Positions 33,723-45,219 of a stretch of DNA of 64,000 nucleotides are shown here, piece after piece. The position numbers were made by a program, and so were the translations under genes. The DNA lies in the NCBI RefSeq assembly GCF_003576645.1, contig NC_044930.1:19058873-19122872 (forward strand), read 5' to 3'. The notes beneath the pieces are model-generated. The model worked only from the letters and a program-made list of their open reading frames with translations. It ran no database searches and had not been told where the DNA came from. The DNA comes from Ipomoea triloba (lineage: Eukaryota; Streptophyta; Magnoliopsida; Solanales; Convolvulaceae). Position 1 is the first letter of the stretch, and each line of letters opens with the position of its first letter.

Positions 33723-35850
33723 TCCTAATAGCATATGACCGCATGGAATGGGAATTCTTACGTAGTATGATGTTGAAACTCGGTTATACCCCACATTGGA
33801 TCGAGCTGGTTATGTTATGTGTCACCTCGGTTGAGTATAACATCCTTGTTAATGGTTCTATTATGGGTAATGTGACACCTACACGTGACATTCGGTAAGA
33901 GGATCGTATCTCTCCATATTTATTTCTTATTTGTGCCGAGGGCCTCTCTTTGTCTTTGCAGGAAGTTGAGGGGAGGGGTGACATACATGGCTATAGAATT
34001 GCGAGATGTTCCCCTCCAATATCACATCTCTTCATATATAAATGATAATACTATAAATGATAATATAAATGCAACTAATACTATAGAAGCAGCATATTTA
34101 AAAATATTATATGAACGTTATAAGTATTATATTTTCTAAAAAATGGAAGCTTTAGAATATATAGCAGCCAAACCTTTACAATATTATAGAGATATTAATC
34201 AACATATTATAAGCTGTAGAATAAGTGTCGAAATAATAAAACAAAAAGAGGAAGAAATAAAAGAATCTATTGAAGAAAATTATAAACTACAACAAGAAAT
34301 AAATAATTTAAATAATAGACTAAGTATAAAAGAGGAAGAAATTAGACAAAAGGATATAGAAATAAGAACACTATTAGAAGAAAAGTTCAGAATTATACTG
34401 GAGGCTGAGGGGAGGGGTGACATACATGGTTGTAGAATTGCGAGATGTTCCCCTCCAATATCACATCCCTTTTTCATGAACAATAGTCTCCTTTTCTTTA
34501 AGACCTCCATTGATGAAACTGTACGAGTTCATAAATGTCTGTAGAATTATGAGTGAATGTTAGGCCAGTGTATTAACTTCCAGAAATCAAGCATCTCCTT
34601 CAGCATTAATACTCCCACTGTCATTAGGGACCAGATTGCTGCAATTTTTACGGTGCAACAAGCGATGGACTTTGGGAAGTACCTAAGCTTGCCACCTTGC
34701 CTAGGAAGAAACAGGTAGAATATGTTTGATTATATTGAAAGGAAAATCTGTGACCGTATTGGAGGATGGCAAAAGAAAATCCTATCACGTGCTAGAAAGG
34801 AAGTTTTACTCAAAACATAGCTCAGGCAATGCCAACTTTTTCCATGAGCGTCTTCTTACTTCCTCGAACATTGTGTGATAAACTTGAGAAATTTTTCAAT
34901 AAATTCTGGTGGGGTGGAGGCAGTTCAAATACAAAAGGAATTCATTGGCTAAGTTGGTCGAGAATGTGCGCTCCAAAGTGTCGTGGAGCTTTGGGCTTTA
35001 GAAGATTACAAGAGTTTAAATGTTTTATGTGTCCTTACTTGTCAAGCAAGGACATCTTTTCACGAAGCAGAAATGGGGCATAATAACAGTTTCATGTGGC
35101 CTAGCATATTAGCAGCAAAAAACCTCCTTGTTGATGGTCTATCCCGTCATATTGGTAATGGGGAGGACACGACTATTTGGGGCACATCATGGTTGGCATG
35201 CAGGAATGATCTACATCTCGTCACAGATTGCATACCCGAGTTGAAAGATGAAAAAGTCTCCAGACTTATGATTGCGAATAAAACATGGGATTTGGAAATT
35301 TTAGAAGATTTGTTCAGGCCCGAGGATATCCCCATAATTCTTAATACTCCTATTTGTCATGAGTACTCTGACAGTTGTTATTGGAAGGATGATTTGCGTG
35401 GTCAATACATGATCAAGAGTGGTTATCGTAGACTTCTAGAGGCGATACTAGATGAACAACACATGCTGTAGTTCCAAGCTTGGGATAAAATCTGGTCAGT
35501 TCAGGCTCCACATAAAGTTCGTAATCTTCTGGGGCGGTGTGCGCGTAACATATTACCTGTTCGTGAGAATCTACGTAATAAAGGTATTGTGACCAATGAA
35601 TGATGCACATTCTGTCAGCATGCACAGGAGACTATGGAACACGTTTTGTTTGAGTGTAGTTTTTCTAGGCAGGTTTAGGATGAAGGTATTTTCACATATT
35701 TTCTTAACCGGAGTACCTCTCTCCTACAATTCATGAATCTATGTTTATAGAACGGTTCTAGGTCAGTGGCAACTAATTTTGAGGCGTGTCTCTGGACTCT
35801 TTGGAAGGTGCGAAATGATAAGAACTGGAATCATAATCGTCACATCCTCC
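33723..35850 (+). mobile_element. LINE (L1) fragment, truncated at both ends, split by an insert
   Basis: Begins at AYDRMEWEFLR of the reverse transcriptase and continues through TPTRDIR and SPYLFLICAEGLS, a degraded active site (PFFMNNSLLFF where related LINEs read LFFADDSLLFF), the thumb (MSVFLLPRTLCDKLEKF) and the zinc-binding zf-RVT region (DLRGQYMIKSGYR, CTFCQHAQETMEHVLFECSF). It stops before RNase H. Several stops and frameshifts show it is old. The left breakpoint cuts the MULE Ulp1 gene; at about 35850 it meets a gypsy fragment. An AT-rich insert (34033-34397) interrupts it. Confidence 0.8.
34033..34397 (+). mobile_element. AT-rich two-ORF insert, possibly pararetrovirus-derived
   Basis: About 365 bp of roughly 80% AT coding-like DNA sits inside the LINE, between two 64-bp copies of LINE sequence (33966-34029 and about 34404-34467, about 94% identical). 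It holds the end of one ORF (closing ILYERYKYYIF, stop near 34139) and, 3 bp later, the start of another (34143: MEALEYIAAKPLQYY) that continues as a strongly charged heptad-like coiled coil (KQKEEEIKESIEENYKLQQE). Tightly packed AT-rich ORFs and a short coiled-coil protein are features of plant pararetroviruses, which are often integrated in plant genomes. No diagnostic motif is present, so this remains a suggestion. The piece is far too short to encode a virus. Confidence 0.35.
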
Positions 35851-37559
35851 AAGCGGGCTGTTTTGGGACCAGCACCACTTTGGCCAACCACTTGGGATAT
35901 TTGACCTCTCGAATATGCCCGGCAGCTAATAAAGCATCGATCTCCTTCTTTACGAATTCTCTACGGTCGGTTGAGAGATGCCTCTTTTTTTGCACGACTA
36001 GCCTATAAGTTGGATCCACAGCTAACCAATGAGTAATTATAGACCGGTCCACTCCCGGCATATCCTTGAGTCCCCATGCGAATATAGCTCGGTATTTACT
36101 CAAAACTTGCACGATCGACTCTTTAACGGTGTCTGGCAAACCCTTTCTAATCCTCGCCCCCATCTTTCAGAGTGAGTTGGGTCAATCTCTACCTCTTCTA
36201 GCTCAAGAGCCGTCTCAGGTCGTTCTAGCACTTGCTCTATTAGTTCTTCCTTCTTGGCGATAGTATGAACCCAGAAGTCTGCACTACCCATTTTACGACA
36301 TGTTGCAAGTAACAATCGTGGGCCACCTCTGATCACTCCGCACGACCCCAACTCCATTGGGCGTCCAGAACATCATGTCCAGAACATCATGCACAGATGC
36401 TGCAAAGAGATTAGTGCCCCCAAATCTTCCAATCTCGGCCTTCCCAAAATTACATTATGTGAGCTAGCATTCTAACTGGACGACTACAAACTCCATCTCT
36501 AGAATATTGACATTCGGATACGTGCCCAGCTCGACGAATAACCTTATAGAGCCTTCCGCCTCTATTGAGTCGCTTGTGAACCCCGCCAAGGATGTCTTTA
36601 CTGACTTCAGGACGTCTCTCGCCAACCCCAACTTATTAAAAGTGTCCAAATACAACACATTGATGCTACTGCCTGTATCTACCAACACTCGTCTGACGAC
36701 GGTGCCAGCTATATCCATGGCTATGACTAAAACATCTCGATGCGGACCGACCCCCGGGGGTAGGCCTTCATGAATGTGCTAGCGGACAGCAGCGACCGGG
36801 CTGTCGACCGGTCCTTTCTACCCTCAACCTTGCGCTTAAGATCTCTAACATCCTTTGCTAATTCAGCAACCTCCCGGGCAGGTTCTAATGTTTCTCCATT
36901 ACTCTCGGCTATACCATCAAGAGAACCAACCTTTAAGTATTCTACTGCTTGGAGCTTGTTGGTCCAAGGCTCCGCTAATCTAGCGGCCTCGGGCCATCTA
37001 CGTGGTTTGGGTCTTGTTGTTCTTCATTGAGTTTCGACTCGTTGGTCGTCATGGCTTTGACGTTTAGAAGCGCCTGGCTGGCTCCAAGGACCCAATTGAT
37101 CTAGAACTGAGCGTGCCTAACGATTTTCTCGATTAGAAAGTGAATTAGGTCATTGCATTTTCTCTGGAGACTAGTCTTGCCCTTTTGTTTTCTACGACCG
37201 ACCACGACCAATGGGTTCCATCGTTGTAGGGATCGTCTTTCCCGTCTATAGGTAGCACTATAGAGCCTCCAAGATGCGTTCGACAACCTCTATTATCGTA
37301 GGGCGAGATCTGTTTGGCCAACTAGTAAGAATTCAACGACCGATCCAGATGATTACTGCACCTCTTTTTCTTAACGATCTTCTTCCAGGTCACTCTCCCT
37401 TGGCCGAGTGGAGCAACCAGATAGTGAACGGAGGTCGCGAGTCGATCTGCTAGACTGGGTTTGCTAGCGTGTAGTCACCATCTTAGGGTTTAGTGTTTGT
37501 GTTTAGGTTTGTTAAGGAACGAACGTAAACATTTCTTATCGACCCATAGACATCGCCAA
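35851..37559 (-). pseudogene. Ty3/gypsy (Tat/Ogre-like) gag-pol fragment
   Basis: Read on the minus strand from the LTR at 37560: degenerate gag, then an aspartic protease (MDIAGTVVRRVLVDTGSSIN, catalytic DTG at about 36670), then the region before the reverse transcriptase (LEEVEIDPTHSERW) and the RT N-terminus (FAWGLKDMPGVDRSIITH, EIDALLAAGHIREVKYPKWL) ending at about 35853. One frameshift lies near 36150. The RT catalytic core, RNase H and integrase are missing. The DMPGVDRSIITHWL wording is typical of the Tat/Ogre branch. It is joined directly to the LINE fragment. Confidence 0.8.
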
Positions 37560-38022
37560 TGTTGGTTTGTGATTTTTGGGCAGTAAACGGTTGGCCAACA
37601 CTACCCAGTAAACGGTTAGCCAACACTACCGTTAAAATAACGAGTATATGAGAAATATAGAGAGAATAAATATTTTGTATTGATTAATATGTTTGTCCTT
37701 TATCATATATAAGAATAGGGGGTTATTTATACATATTTTGGGTTAAGACCCCAATAATGAATAGAAATCATAGACTACCTCATATTAGGAGTCTTTGTTA
37801 ACTTAGGAATGGGAGATCCTATCATAGTACAAAATAGGCTCAATCCTCTAAATCTCTTAATTTGGCTCCATATTGAATATTCTTCTTGAGCTCTTCTTGG
37901 TCATCTTATTTCCTTGGGTTGGGCCTCGCAGCCCAGCCTTTATAACTTGATCAATCCGATCGGTGGCCCGAAAAGTGGTCCTACTAGCCAAATTAGTTTA
38001 CCATCCATGAATTAGTATTACA
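37560..38022 (-). mobile_element. 5' LTR of the gypsy fragment
   Basis: On the minus strand the LTR ends ...CACAAACCAACA and the interior continues TTGGCGATGTCTATGGG, resembling the TTGGCGCCGTCTGTGGG junction of plant gypsy elements. Two tandem copies of CAGTAAACGGTTGGCCAACA lie at the LTR end (37590-37640). The proposed other end, TGTAATACTAATTC on minus (38022), is less certain. A related 0.2-kb LTR piece lies at 40137-40363. Confidence 0.6.
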
Positions 38023-38059
38023 TTTTCTAGTATAAGCATTATATTTTTATGTTAACCCA

Positions 38060-38475
38060 ATTCGACTCATGTTATAAAAATTAATTAAAATAAACATACC
38101 TACATTTAATTAAATTGATAATTACAAACATTTAAATTAATTTTTGTTGTTGCTTTTTTCATTTTAATCATTTTAAATTTTAATTATAATTAAATCATTC
38201 AAAAGTTAAATCAAAAATATTAAATGTGGTATTTTATATAAAAAAAATTGAAACAAAAATATTAAAACAATAAAAACAAACAAATTATATTTAAAAAAAA
38301 ATTGAAGAAGCAGCGTGATAAAACCAAAAGAAAAAAAAAACGAAACCAAAAGAAAAACCAAAAAAAAAAAAAGTAACTCCACATCTCTCCCTCTGTGTTT
38401 TCTGACATAAACCATGGCTTTGCAGGAATTCAATTCTCCAAAAAAGTAACCCCACATTAGTGCAAAATTATTTGA
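38060..38475. repeat. 410-bp direct repeat, copy A
   Basis: From AAAAATTAATTAAAATAAAC to GCAAAATTATTTG this block is almost identical to 41352-41770. On both sides it is preceded by LTR-derived sequence ending AATTCGACTCATGTTAT (38060 and 40363). The FRS-like fragment starts exactly at its right edge, sharing the bases TTTG. Confidence 0.85.
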
Positions 38476-39800
38476 ACACTTTAAGAAAGCAATGGGTGCA
38501 GAGCCAAAAGTAATTGTTACTGATCAAGATCCAGCAATGAGACAAGCAATTCTAGCTGTATTTAATGAAGCTAGGCATCGTTTTTGCATGTGGCACATTA
38601 TGTGCAAGTTGGGTGAAAAGGTTGGTTCTGTGCTAAGTAATAATGAAATTTTTAGGAAGAAATTGAACTCTGTTGTGTGGAGCTCATACTTAGAACCTCT
38701 TGAATTCGAGAATGAATGGAGATCTCAATCATGGAAGAGTTTGATTTAGTCAACAACAACTGGTTTGTACAAATGTTTGAGTTGCGAAGATATTGGATAC
38801 CAGCCTATTTCAGAGATGTTCCTATGGCTGGTTTATTGAGGACTACATCACGCTCAGAAGGTGAAAATGGTGTTTTTAGTCGATTTACTACCCCTCTCTC
38901 TAGTCTTGTCCCATTTTATATGCAGTTTGAGCGTGCTTTGGACTCTCAAACACACAATCATGCAAAACTTACAAGTGATAGTGAGGGGAACATCCCAAAA
39001 ATGAAGACACCTTTGCCCACTGAAAAGCATGCTTCAACTGTATACACACTCTCTATTTTTTACGATATTCAGAAGGAAATATGCACAACATGTTTTAATT
39101 GTCGAGTTTTGAGTGTTCGAGAAGATGGTGACATACTATATTATGAGATCAAAGATGGCAGTGATAGAAAGTTTACTGTGGAGCACAATGTAACTGAAAA
39201 GAAAGCTGTTTGTAGTTGCAAGATGTTTGGAAGAATTGGATTGTTGTGTAGCCACACTTTTGTGGTTTTTAAGGATTTAAACTTTGATAAAATCCCTATG
39301 AAATATGTGCTGAATCGATGGACTAAGGATGCATCCTTAAAGCCAATCTTCCATATTGATGGTCTCACATTTGATCAAGGTGCAGGAATGGATGAGAGGA
39401 AGGTGTTGTTAGCACAATTGTGGGGTGATATGCAGTGTTGTATTGGTCTAGCAGAAGAAGCGAAAATGGATAAATTGGTTGAATTTGGACAAGTGATTAA
39501 ACAACAAAAATTGATATTGATGACAGGAACAAGCTGATTTATCCCCTCCTCATAGGAAGAATGCAGTCATAGAGTCTTATTGTGAGTCATCTAAGCCTTC
39601 CGAGATCTCTATTTTACCACCAAGAAAAGCAAAAAATAAGGGCTTTGGTAAGCGTATGAAAGGGAAAAAGGAGTTAGCAATCGATGCATCAAAGAAAGGT
39701 TTAAGAAAATGTCATACGTGTGATGCTTACTTAGAAAATGACAAGAGACATGACAGTAGGAATTGCCCACTTCGAAAGGAATTAACAAATGAAGAGGATT
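38476..39800 (+). pseudogene. FAR1-RELATED SEQUENCE 5-like transposase fragment
   Basis: Starts mid-domain at FEHFKKAMGAEPK, just before the second catalytic Asp of the MULE domain (VIVTDQDPAMRQA), then RFCMWHIMCKLG. A frameshift near 38725 separates this from a 273-codon frame (EEFDLVNNNWFVQM) that contains the SWIM zinc finger CSCKMFGRIGLLCSHT and KYVLNRWTKDA. A further broken frame ends with the C-terminal KGFGKRMKGKKELAID and CHTC...HDSRNCP knuckle near 39780. The FAR1 domain and first catalytic Asp are missing. Distinct from the 22-29 kb transposase. Its 3' flank (39840-40040) carries repeated TATTTGCACT words. Confidence 0.8.
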
Positions 39801-39839
39801 GACCATTTCCATATTTTGTAATGCCAAAACAGTATGAAT

Positions 39840-40045
39840 TACAACATTTTAAAAAGACGAATGAATATTTTACTGTTAGGTTTAAATATTTGCACTGTTT
39901 GATTTTAATATTTGCACTGTATAAGTAGAATTTATGCACTACAAGTTATTATGTAAACAGTTAGGTTAGAATATTTGCACTATTAGGTTTAAATATTTGC
40001 ACTATATGAGTAGAATTTTTGCACTACAAGTTATTATAAAAAAAG
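39840..40045 (+). repeat. TTTGCACT word repeats downstream of the FRS fragment
   Basis: Two consecutive roughly 95-bp units containing AATATTTGCACT, AGTAGAATTTATGCACTACA and AAGTTATTAT. They are analogous in style to the TGTGAAT array of the larger MULE. Confidence 0.7.
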
Positions 40046-40136
40046 ATGAGTTCTATGCAATTTCAATTCATATAGGCATATGAAAGTGCACTGGTAGGCA
40101 CAAAAATATACTGTATGGCACAAAAAGACCCCTATA

Positions 40137-40363
40137 AGCAATAGAAATCATAGACTACCTCATATCAGGAGTCTTTGTTAACTTAGGAATGGGAAGCCCA
40201 ATCCTATCATAGTACAAAATAGGATCAATCCTCTAAATCTCTTAATTTGGCTCCATATTGAATATTCTTCTTGAGCTCTTCTTGGTCATCTTATTTCCTT
40301 GGGCTGGGCCTCGCAGCCTAGCCTTTATAACTTGATCAAATTCGACTCATGTTATATTAGAGA
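40137..40363 (-). mobile_element. LTR fragment, second copy
   Basis: Matches 37760-38060 closely (AGAAATCATAGACTACCTCA through AACTTGATCA) but lacks the CCGATCGGTGG...GTTAACCC segment before AATTCGACTCATGTTAT. Part of a larger duplicated block with 38060-38475. Confidence 0.7.
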
Positions 40364-40519
40364 TTCGTAAGATAACCTCACGAGAAAGTCACTCATAAAT
40401 AAATAATTATTAATATTTCAAATGCAATTACATAATAATTTTAATTTATCCAAACATCACCTTGCATAACATAAATTGACTATAGCTATTAAAACGTACA
40501 ATCGAATAAGCATCCTTAT

Positions 40520-41172
40520 TAGGGATGGCAATTCAACCCGCCCCGGACGGGGAAAACTGATCCCCGCCCCGACGGGGCGGGTTCGGGGAATTATTTCGGG
40601 GAACGGGGGCGGGGATGGGGAGAAATTCCTAATCCCCGCGGGGAACGGGGACGGGGACGGGGAGGGTATTCCCCGCCCCAACCCCGATCCCCGCTCCCCG
40701 CCCCATCCCCGATTCCCCGTATATTATTATATTATATTATATATTATATATTATTTATATACAAAGTATATAAGAAATTAAAAGTTAAAATCCTAGAAGT
40801 TCATTTGTTTTGTTATGTACTTATATTTAGACTTTGGACTTTGAAGGAGTTTGAAATAATTTAAAGTATTTAGCATTTTATGATTATGTATTTTTGTTTG
40901 AAACTTTGGATATTTATAGTAATTTTAGAGTTTGGATATTTTAATTTTATTGATTTATGTATGATGAATTTGGACTTTGTTTAAAGATTTAAGGCTTAGT
41001 TTCTTTTTTTATAATATTAATTTTTTTTTAAATTTACATAATTTAAAAAAATCCCCGCGGGGATTCCCCGTCCCCGAAAAATCCCCGCGGGTATGGGGAT
41101 GGGGACGGGGAATGGGGAGGGATTTCGGGGACGGGGACCCCATTCCCCGCCCCCGCCCCGTTGACATCCCTA
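40520..41172. mobile_element. hAT-like non-autonomous element (CGGGGACGGGG-rich)
   Basis: Ends TAGGGATGGCAATTCAAC and (complement) TAGGGATGTCAACGGGG. A perfect 8-bp duplication ATCCTTAT sits at 40512-40519 and 41173-41180. Both arms are strings of GGGGCGGGG/CCCCGCGGGG in opposite sense around an AT-rich centre. Pro/Gly-rich open frames here are artefacts of the GC repeat. Same terminal style as the elements at 5372 and 8581. Confidence 0.85.
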
Positions 41173-41351
41173 ATCCTTATCAGTTGGGGTTTTTTCTCCA
41201 TTTTTTTGTGGGCCCCAACATCCACCTTACCATCCACTATCTCACTCAATCACAAAAACTATTCTCCACATTAGTTTAAAGCTTTTTTCTCAGTTTTTTG
41301 TGGACCCACAATTTTCCAAATCATATATTTTAATTATTTATTTATTTATTT

Positions 41352-41770
41352 GAATTATAAATTTATAATTATAAAAATTAATTAAAATAAACATACCTAC
41401 ATTTAATTAAAATGATAATTACAAACATTTAAATTAATTTTTGTTGTTGCTTTTTTCATTTTAATCATTTTAAATTTTAATTATAATTAAATCATTCAAA
41501 AGTTAAATCAAAAATATTAAATGTGGTATTTTATATAAAAAAAATTGAAACAAAAATATTAAAACAATAAAAACAAACAAATTAAATTAAAAAAAAAACA
41601 AATAGAAGAAGCAGCATGATAAAACCAAAAGAAAAAAAAAAAAAAACGAAACCAAAAGAAAAACCATCAAAAAAGTAACTCCACATCTCTGCTCTTCTGA
41701 CATAAACCATGGCTTTGCAGGAATTCAATTCTCCAAAAAAGTAACCCCCACATCAGTGCAAAATTATTTG
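41352..41770. repeat. 410-bp direct repeat, copy B
   Basis: Counterpart of 38060-38475. Here it continues to the right into the glycine-rich protein gene, so this side probably keeps the ancestral order and copy A is the derived one. Confidence 0.85.
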
Positions 41771-41831
41771 TTTGTATTTACACTGTTCCAAGAACCAGTG
41801 TAGATGCTCCAAAATGTCCAAAAAATCATAG

Positions 41832-42077
41832 CTACAGAGATCCATCCGGAGGCGGTTGTGGGACTGTCGGCAGATCCCAATTACCTCCGCCGCCGGTTCC
41901 GCTACCGCTATTACCGGTACCGGGTTTTCGATTACTCGCACCGCCACCAGTTCCCATTCCACCAACCCTTGCACCTCCTCCGCCGCCACCCCGGCCTCCG
42001 AAGCCGCCATACGAGGGAGTAACAGCAGACGTTACGAGAAGGAATATTAAAGAGAGCGCAAGAATCACCTTCACCAT
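41832..42077 (-). CDS. small secreted glycine-rich protein
   Basis: The 81-residue ORF starts at the ATG at 42077: MVKVILALSLIFLLVTSAVT forms a clear signal peptide (about residues 1-23, cleavage near PSYG), followed by a mature part rich in glycine (GGFGGRGGGGGG, GTGGGGNWDLP) and a proline-rich end (PQPPPDGSL). A frame extends further upstream, but the ATG at 42077 is chosen because it puts the signal peptide at the N-terminus. A TATATA box at 42137-42143 on the same strand lies about 60 bp upstream of the ATG, leaving a short leader. Composition is GC-rich against AT-rich surroundings. Likely an extracellular or wall-associated small GRP; the exact function is unknown. Best candidate for a live host gene here. 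Confidence 0.55.
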   Translation of the reverse strand: MVKVILALSLIFLLVTSAVTPSYGGFGGRGGGGGGARVGGMGTGGGASNRKPGTGNSGSGTGGGGNWDLPTVPQPPPDGSL

Positions 42078-42136
42078 TTTCTCCGATCCGCTACTCCACC
42101 AGACTCTTCCTTTTTTCACAAAGTACAGTACAGTGG

Positions 42137-42143
42137 AGAATGT
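42137..42143 (-). promoter_or_regulatory. TATA box for the glycine-rich gene
   Basis: The minus strand reads CTGCTATATACATTC, a plant-type TATA element about 60 bp upstream of the chosen start codon. Confidence 0.4.
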
Positions 42144-42262
42144 ATATAGCAGAAAGAAACCTATGTACACCGACCACGTATAGTAACTAAAACACAAAAA
42201 AGTCGGTTTTTGATCCACGTCTACTGGTTAACGAAATATATGGTGGAAGGATGATATATATT

Positions 42263-42417
42263 GCGATTTCTTCTTAAAATTGCTTTTTAAGAAATACAAT
42301 GTTTGGTTAACAAAAAAATATATAGAATATCTCTCAAATATAGCGATTTCTTCTTAAAATTGCTTTTTAAGAAATACAATGTTTGGTTAACAAAAAAATA
42401 TATAGAATATCTCTCAA

Positions 42418-42422
<5 letters not shown>
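42263..42422. repeat. perfect tandem duplication, 80-bp unit
   Basis: Two exact copies of an 80-bp unit beginning GCGATTTCTTCTTAAAATTG, followed by a short (TA)n tract. The identity implies a recent duplication or an assembly echo. Confidence 0.9.
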
Positions 42423-42448
<26 letters not shown>

Positions 42449-43183
42449 ACAATAATATTTTTTTAGAATAAGTTTTTTTTTTTTTGGTGAATATGCTAAA
42501 TCCTTTAATTTTCAATTTCCATAAATAAATTATTTTCTCTTTTTAAAAATTACAATTTCGAGAGACCTCTTTGACAACTTTATTAGTGAGGTTTTTCATG
42601 AGTCTCAATATTTCCGTCATCATCCACTATTTTACTCAATTTCAAAAATCATTCAATGTATTGTTTTAGGTTTTTCCAAGTTTTTTGTGGACCACCATTT
42701 TTCCTCCATTATATTTTAATTATTTTTCCATTTATTATCATTCTTTAAATTATAATGGTAATTATAAATTTTTTATTTAATTGATAATTATAAATTTAAT
42801 AACAATATTAAATTAAAAAATTAAATAAATAAATTGATAGTATAATATTATTAAAAATTATGGAGTATGTGGGACTACAAAAATTAAATTAAAACAATTT
42901 TTTTTTTTAAGAAAAGAAGTGCACCAGATTTTGTAATAAGAAAAGTAGATAAACTCTGAGTGGCTACCAGCTGACAACTACTAGGAATCGTTCAAGTTGG
43001 CAGCCGCTTGCTGGGTGGGCAATGAGACTGAATTGTGCGTCTCATTATTATTTTTTAATTCTTGCAAAAATCAGTGTCTTGCATGAAGAAAATACACTCA
43101 AAAATTAGTTTTCACATTAGTAAAAAACTAACACATCAATTTTTTCATATGTAGAAACCTTCCCAAAAATCACAATTGGAGAT

Positions 43184-43187
<4 letters not shown>
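42423..43187. other. AT-rich stretch, repeat-derived
   Basis: Part (42590-42720) is a diverged relative of 41185-41330 (CATCCACTAT...ACTCAAT..CAAAAA, then TTTTTTGTGGACC). No gene. A patch at 42960-43050 is less AT-rich but shows no ORF or recognisable element ends. Confidence 0.4.

Positions 43188-43235
<48 letters not shown>
43188..43235. repeat. (TA)n microsatellite at the MULE-2 left border
   Basis: A run of about 24 TA units ending exactly where the terminal inverted repeat GGGTCCGGATCAGGTGAGG begins. Confidence 0.95.
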
Positions 43236-43237
<2 letters not shown>

Positions 43238-45219
43238 GTCCGGATCAGGTGAGGACCTAGCCTTAGGTGAGGACATGAGGACTAATCCAGAGCATCCATT
43301 TGTTTCGATCTAACGGCTATGATTATCACTTATAATAAAAGGCGCTAATTGATAACTTATGTCACATGGGCATTACTGTAAACTCTACTAAATCCATCTG
43401 CATGGGATTAACTCCCCCATTTAAATAGATAATTTATAAACACCTGGACAGTTTTGCAACGTAATCCACGGACGACCACCACGCGAAGGCTCCCTGGTAT
43501 TCGACTCTGCAATTTTGGCAACGTCCAAGGCCAAGCAATACGATGCAAACAGGTATGTTTTCTTCAATCATAAATTCAATAGAATTACGACTACGAAGGG
43601 TTCGTCCGCAACTGAATGCGTACATTGCTTGTCCTGATAATCACACGATGGGGGGGGGGTTAAGATTAGATAAAATACATGAAAGGAATAATACATACGC
43701 AGAGGGTGTTCAAGCGCATTCCCATACCAAATGGGCTAAAATCATAAGCAATAACAATGTCTAGGGTTTTTGTACACCACGTGGCTATGACAGTGCAATG
43801 CCTGCATTGATGATGTGCAACATTGCAATACATACATGCATCTTAGCCATAGGGTTGTTGTGCTGGCTAACACTTTCTGATACCCCGTTTAATTAGGAAT
43901 AGTTTGACTGTCTTGTCTTTTGCAAACCATGCAGCTGCGAGTGTGCAACGCTATTATTAGTATTGTGCACCGTTACAGGTGATAAAATGCAACACAGAAG
44001 TTGATAATGTGTAACACTCGTCGAGACTTGGGGAGAAACGACCATACTATCTAAAACCACGAAAACCCAGTTTTAAACATAGACATACCCCATGGGCCAT
44101 CACACAAAGGGTTTATGCACTTTTAAATATGAATACTATAGAGTATTTTGATATAACCCTACAAAAAATGTAGGTGAAGATAAATTAAACGGCGATGGTT
44201 CCAATGGGGTGGATTGCACCATGTTCAGCAACTTATCACACCAATGCGCTTTGGATTCAATGACTACACAAAAATTGTGAAACTAGCCGAATCAAAGCCA
44301 AAACGTGTACGCCTCAAATGTAAACAGTTAGAATGGCATGACAGTCATAATTTCCCAAATATGAAATGAGTACAAAAATTGGAATGTTTGCTTTCGTAAT
44401 GGTTATGGATACTTCGCTTTTTTCCCAAACCCTCTTGAATGCCTACTTGTGGAATGGTTTTGGCAACAATGATTTTATTATTAAACTTTGTAATGTCTGT
44501 TTTTGGAATGGTTTTGTCATAGATGATTATAAAGCTAAAATGTTATATGTAAAAAACACCAGCCACAATAAGCATAGTATACCGGTTTACTTCCCCCCTC
44601 TCTCCTCGCGACCCACGAACAAGCACATTGAATCAGAGGTGAACTCTCCTTCCAAAATGTGTTGAAAACCTAATAAATGTAACAATTTGCAATTTCTCAC
44701 TAATTTGTAACTGTCGTGCGTCATTTGAGAACATAATTAACGAAGACGAGAGCTCACCAATTGTGCACCACAGTTCTAGATTTAGTGCATTACTCTATAT
44801 CATGGTGTGCAAATGCACATAGCGGACTGGGCATTGAGAAGATATATCTTGCCCACAAACTCCAAAGTTGGGTTAACACAGACATCAGGGCTATCACCAC
44901 CCACTGTAAGACCCACCGATTAAGGATAATGAACCAAAAACTATTCGATCTCATAACCAAAAACGACAAATCAAACTGACCAAGATTTTTAATTATCGAT
45001 TATGAAGTTATTCTTATTTTTAAGATATGAAATAATCTTATTGTTTGAAGTGACCTACAGGCTAGCTAGGACTATCCTTCTTCAAAATGTCATAATCATA
45101 TCAATAATTCACCAACACTGTTGCTCCCATTTATTTCTAAACAATACAAAGTTAGATTTTTATAATGGATGATTACATAAATCATTGAGGAGCTATGCGG
45201 GACAGTAACATCAACATAT

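Noticed and set aside
34143..34544. Single 133-codon gene
   Set aside because: Its first two thirds belong to the AT-rich insert and the rest is LINE reverse transcriptase read in frame; it is a fusion at the insert border.
40457..41279. Pro/Gly/Arg-rich ORFs
   Set aside because: By-products of GGGGCGGGG strings in the hAT relic.
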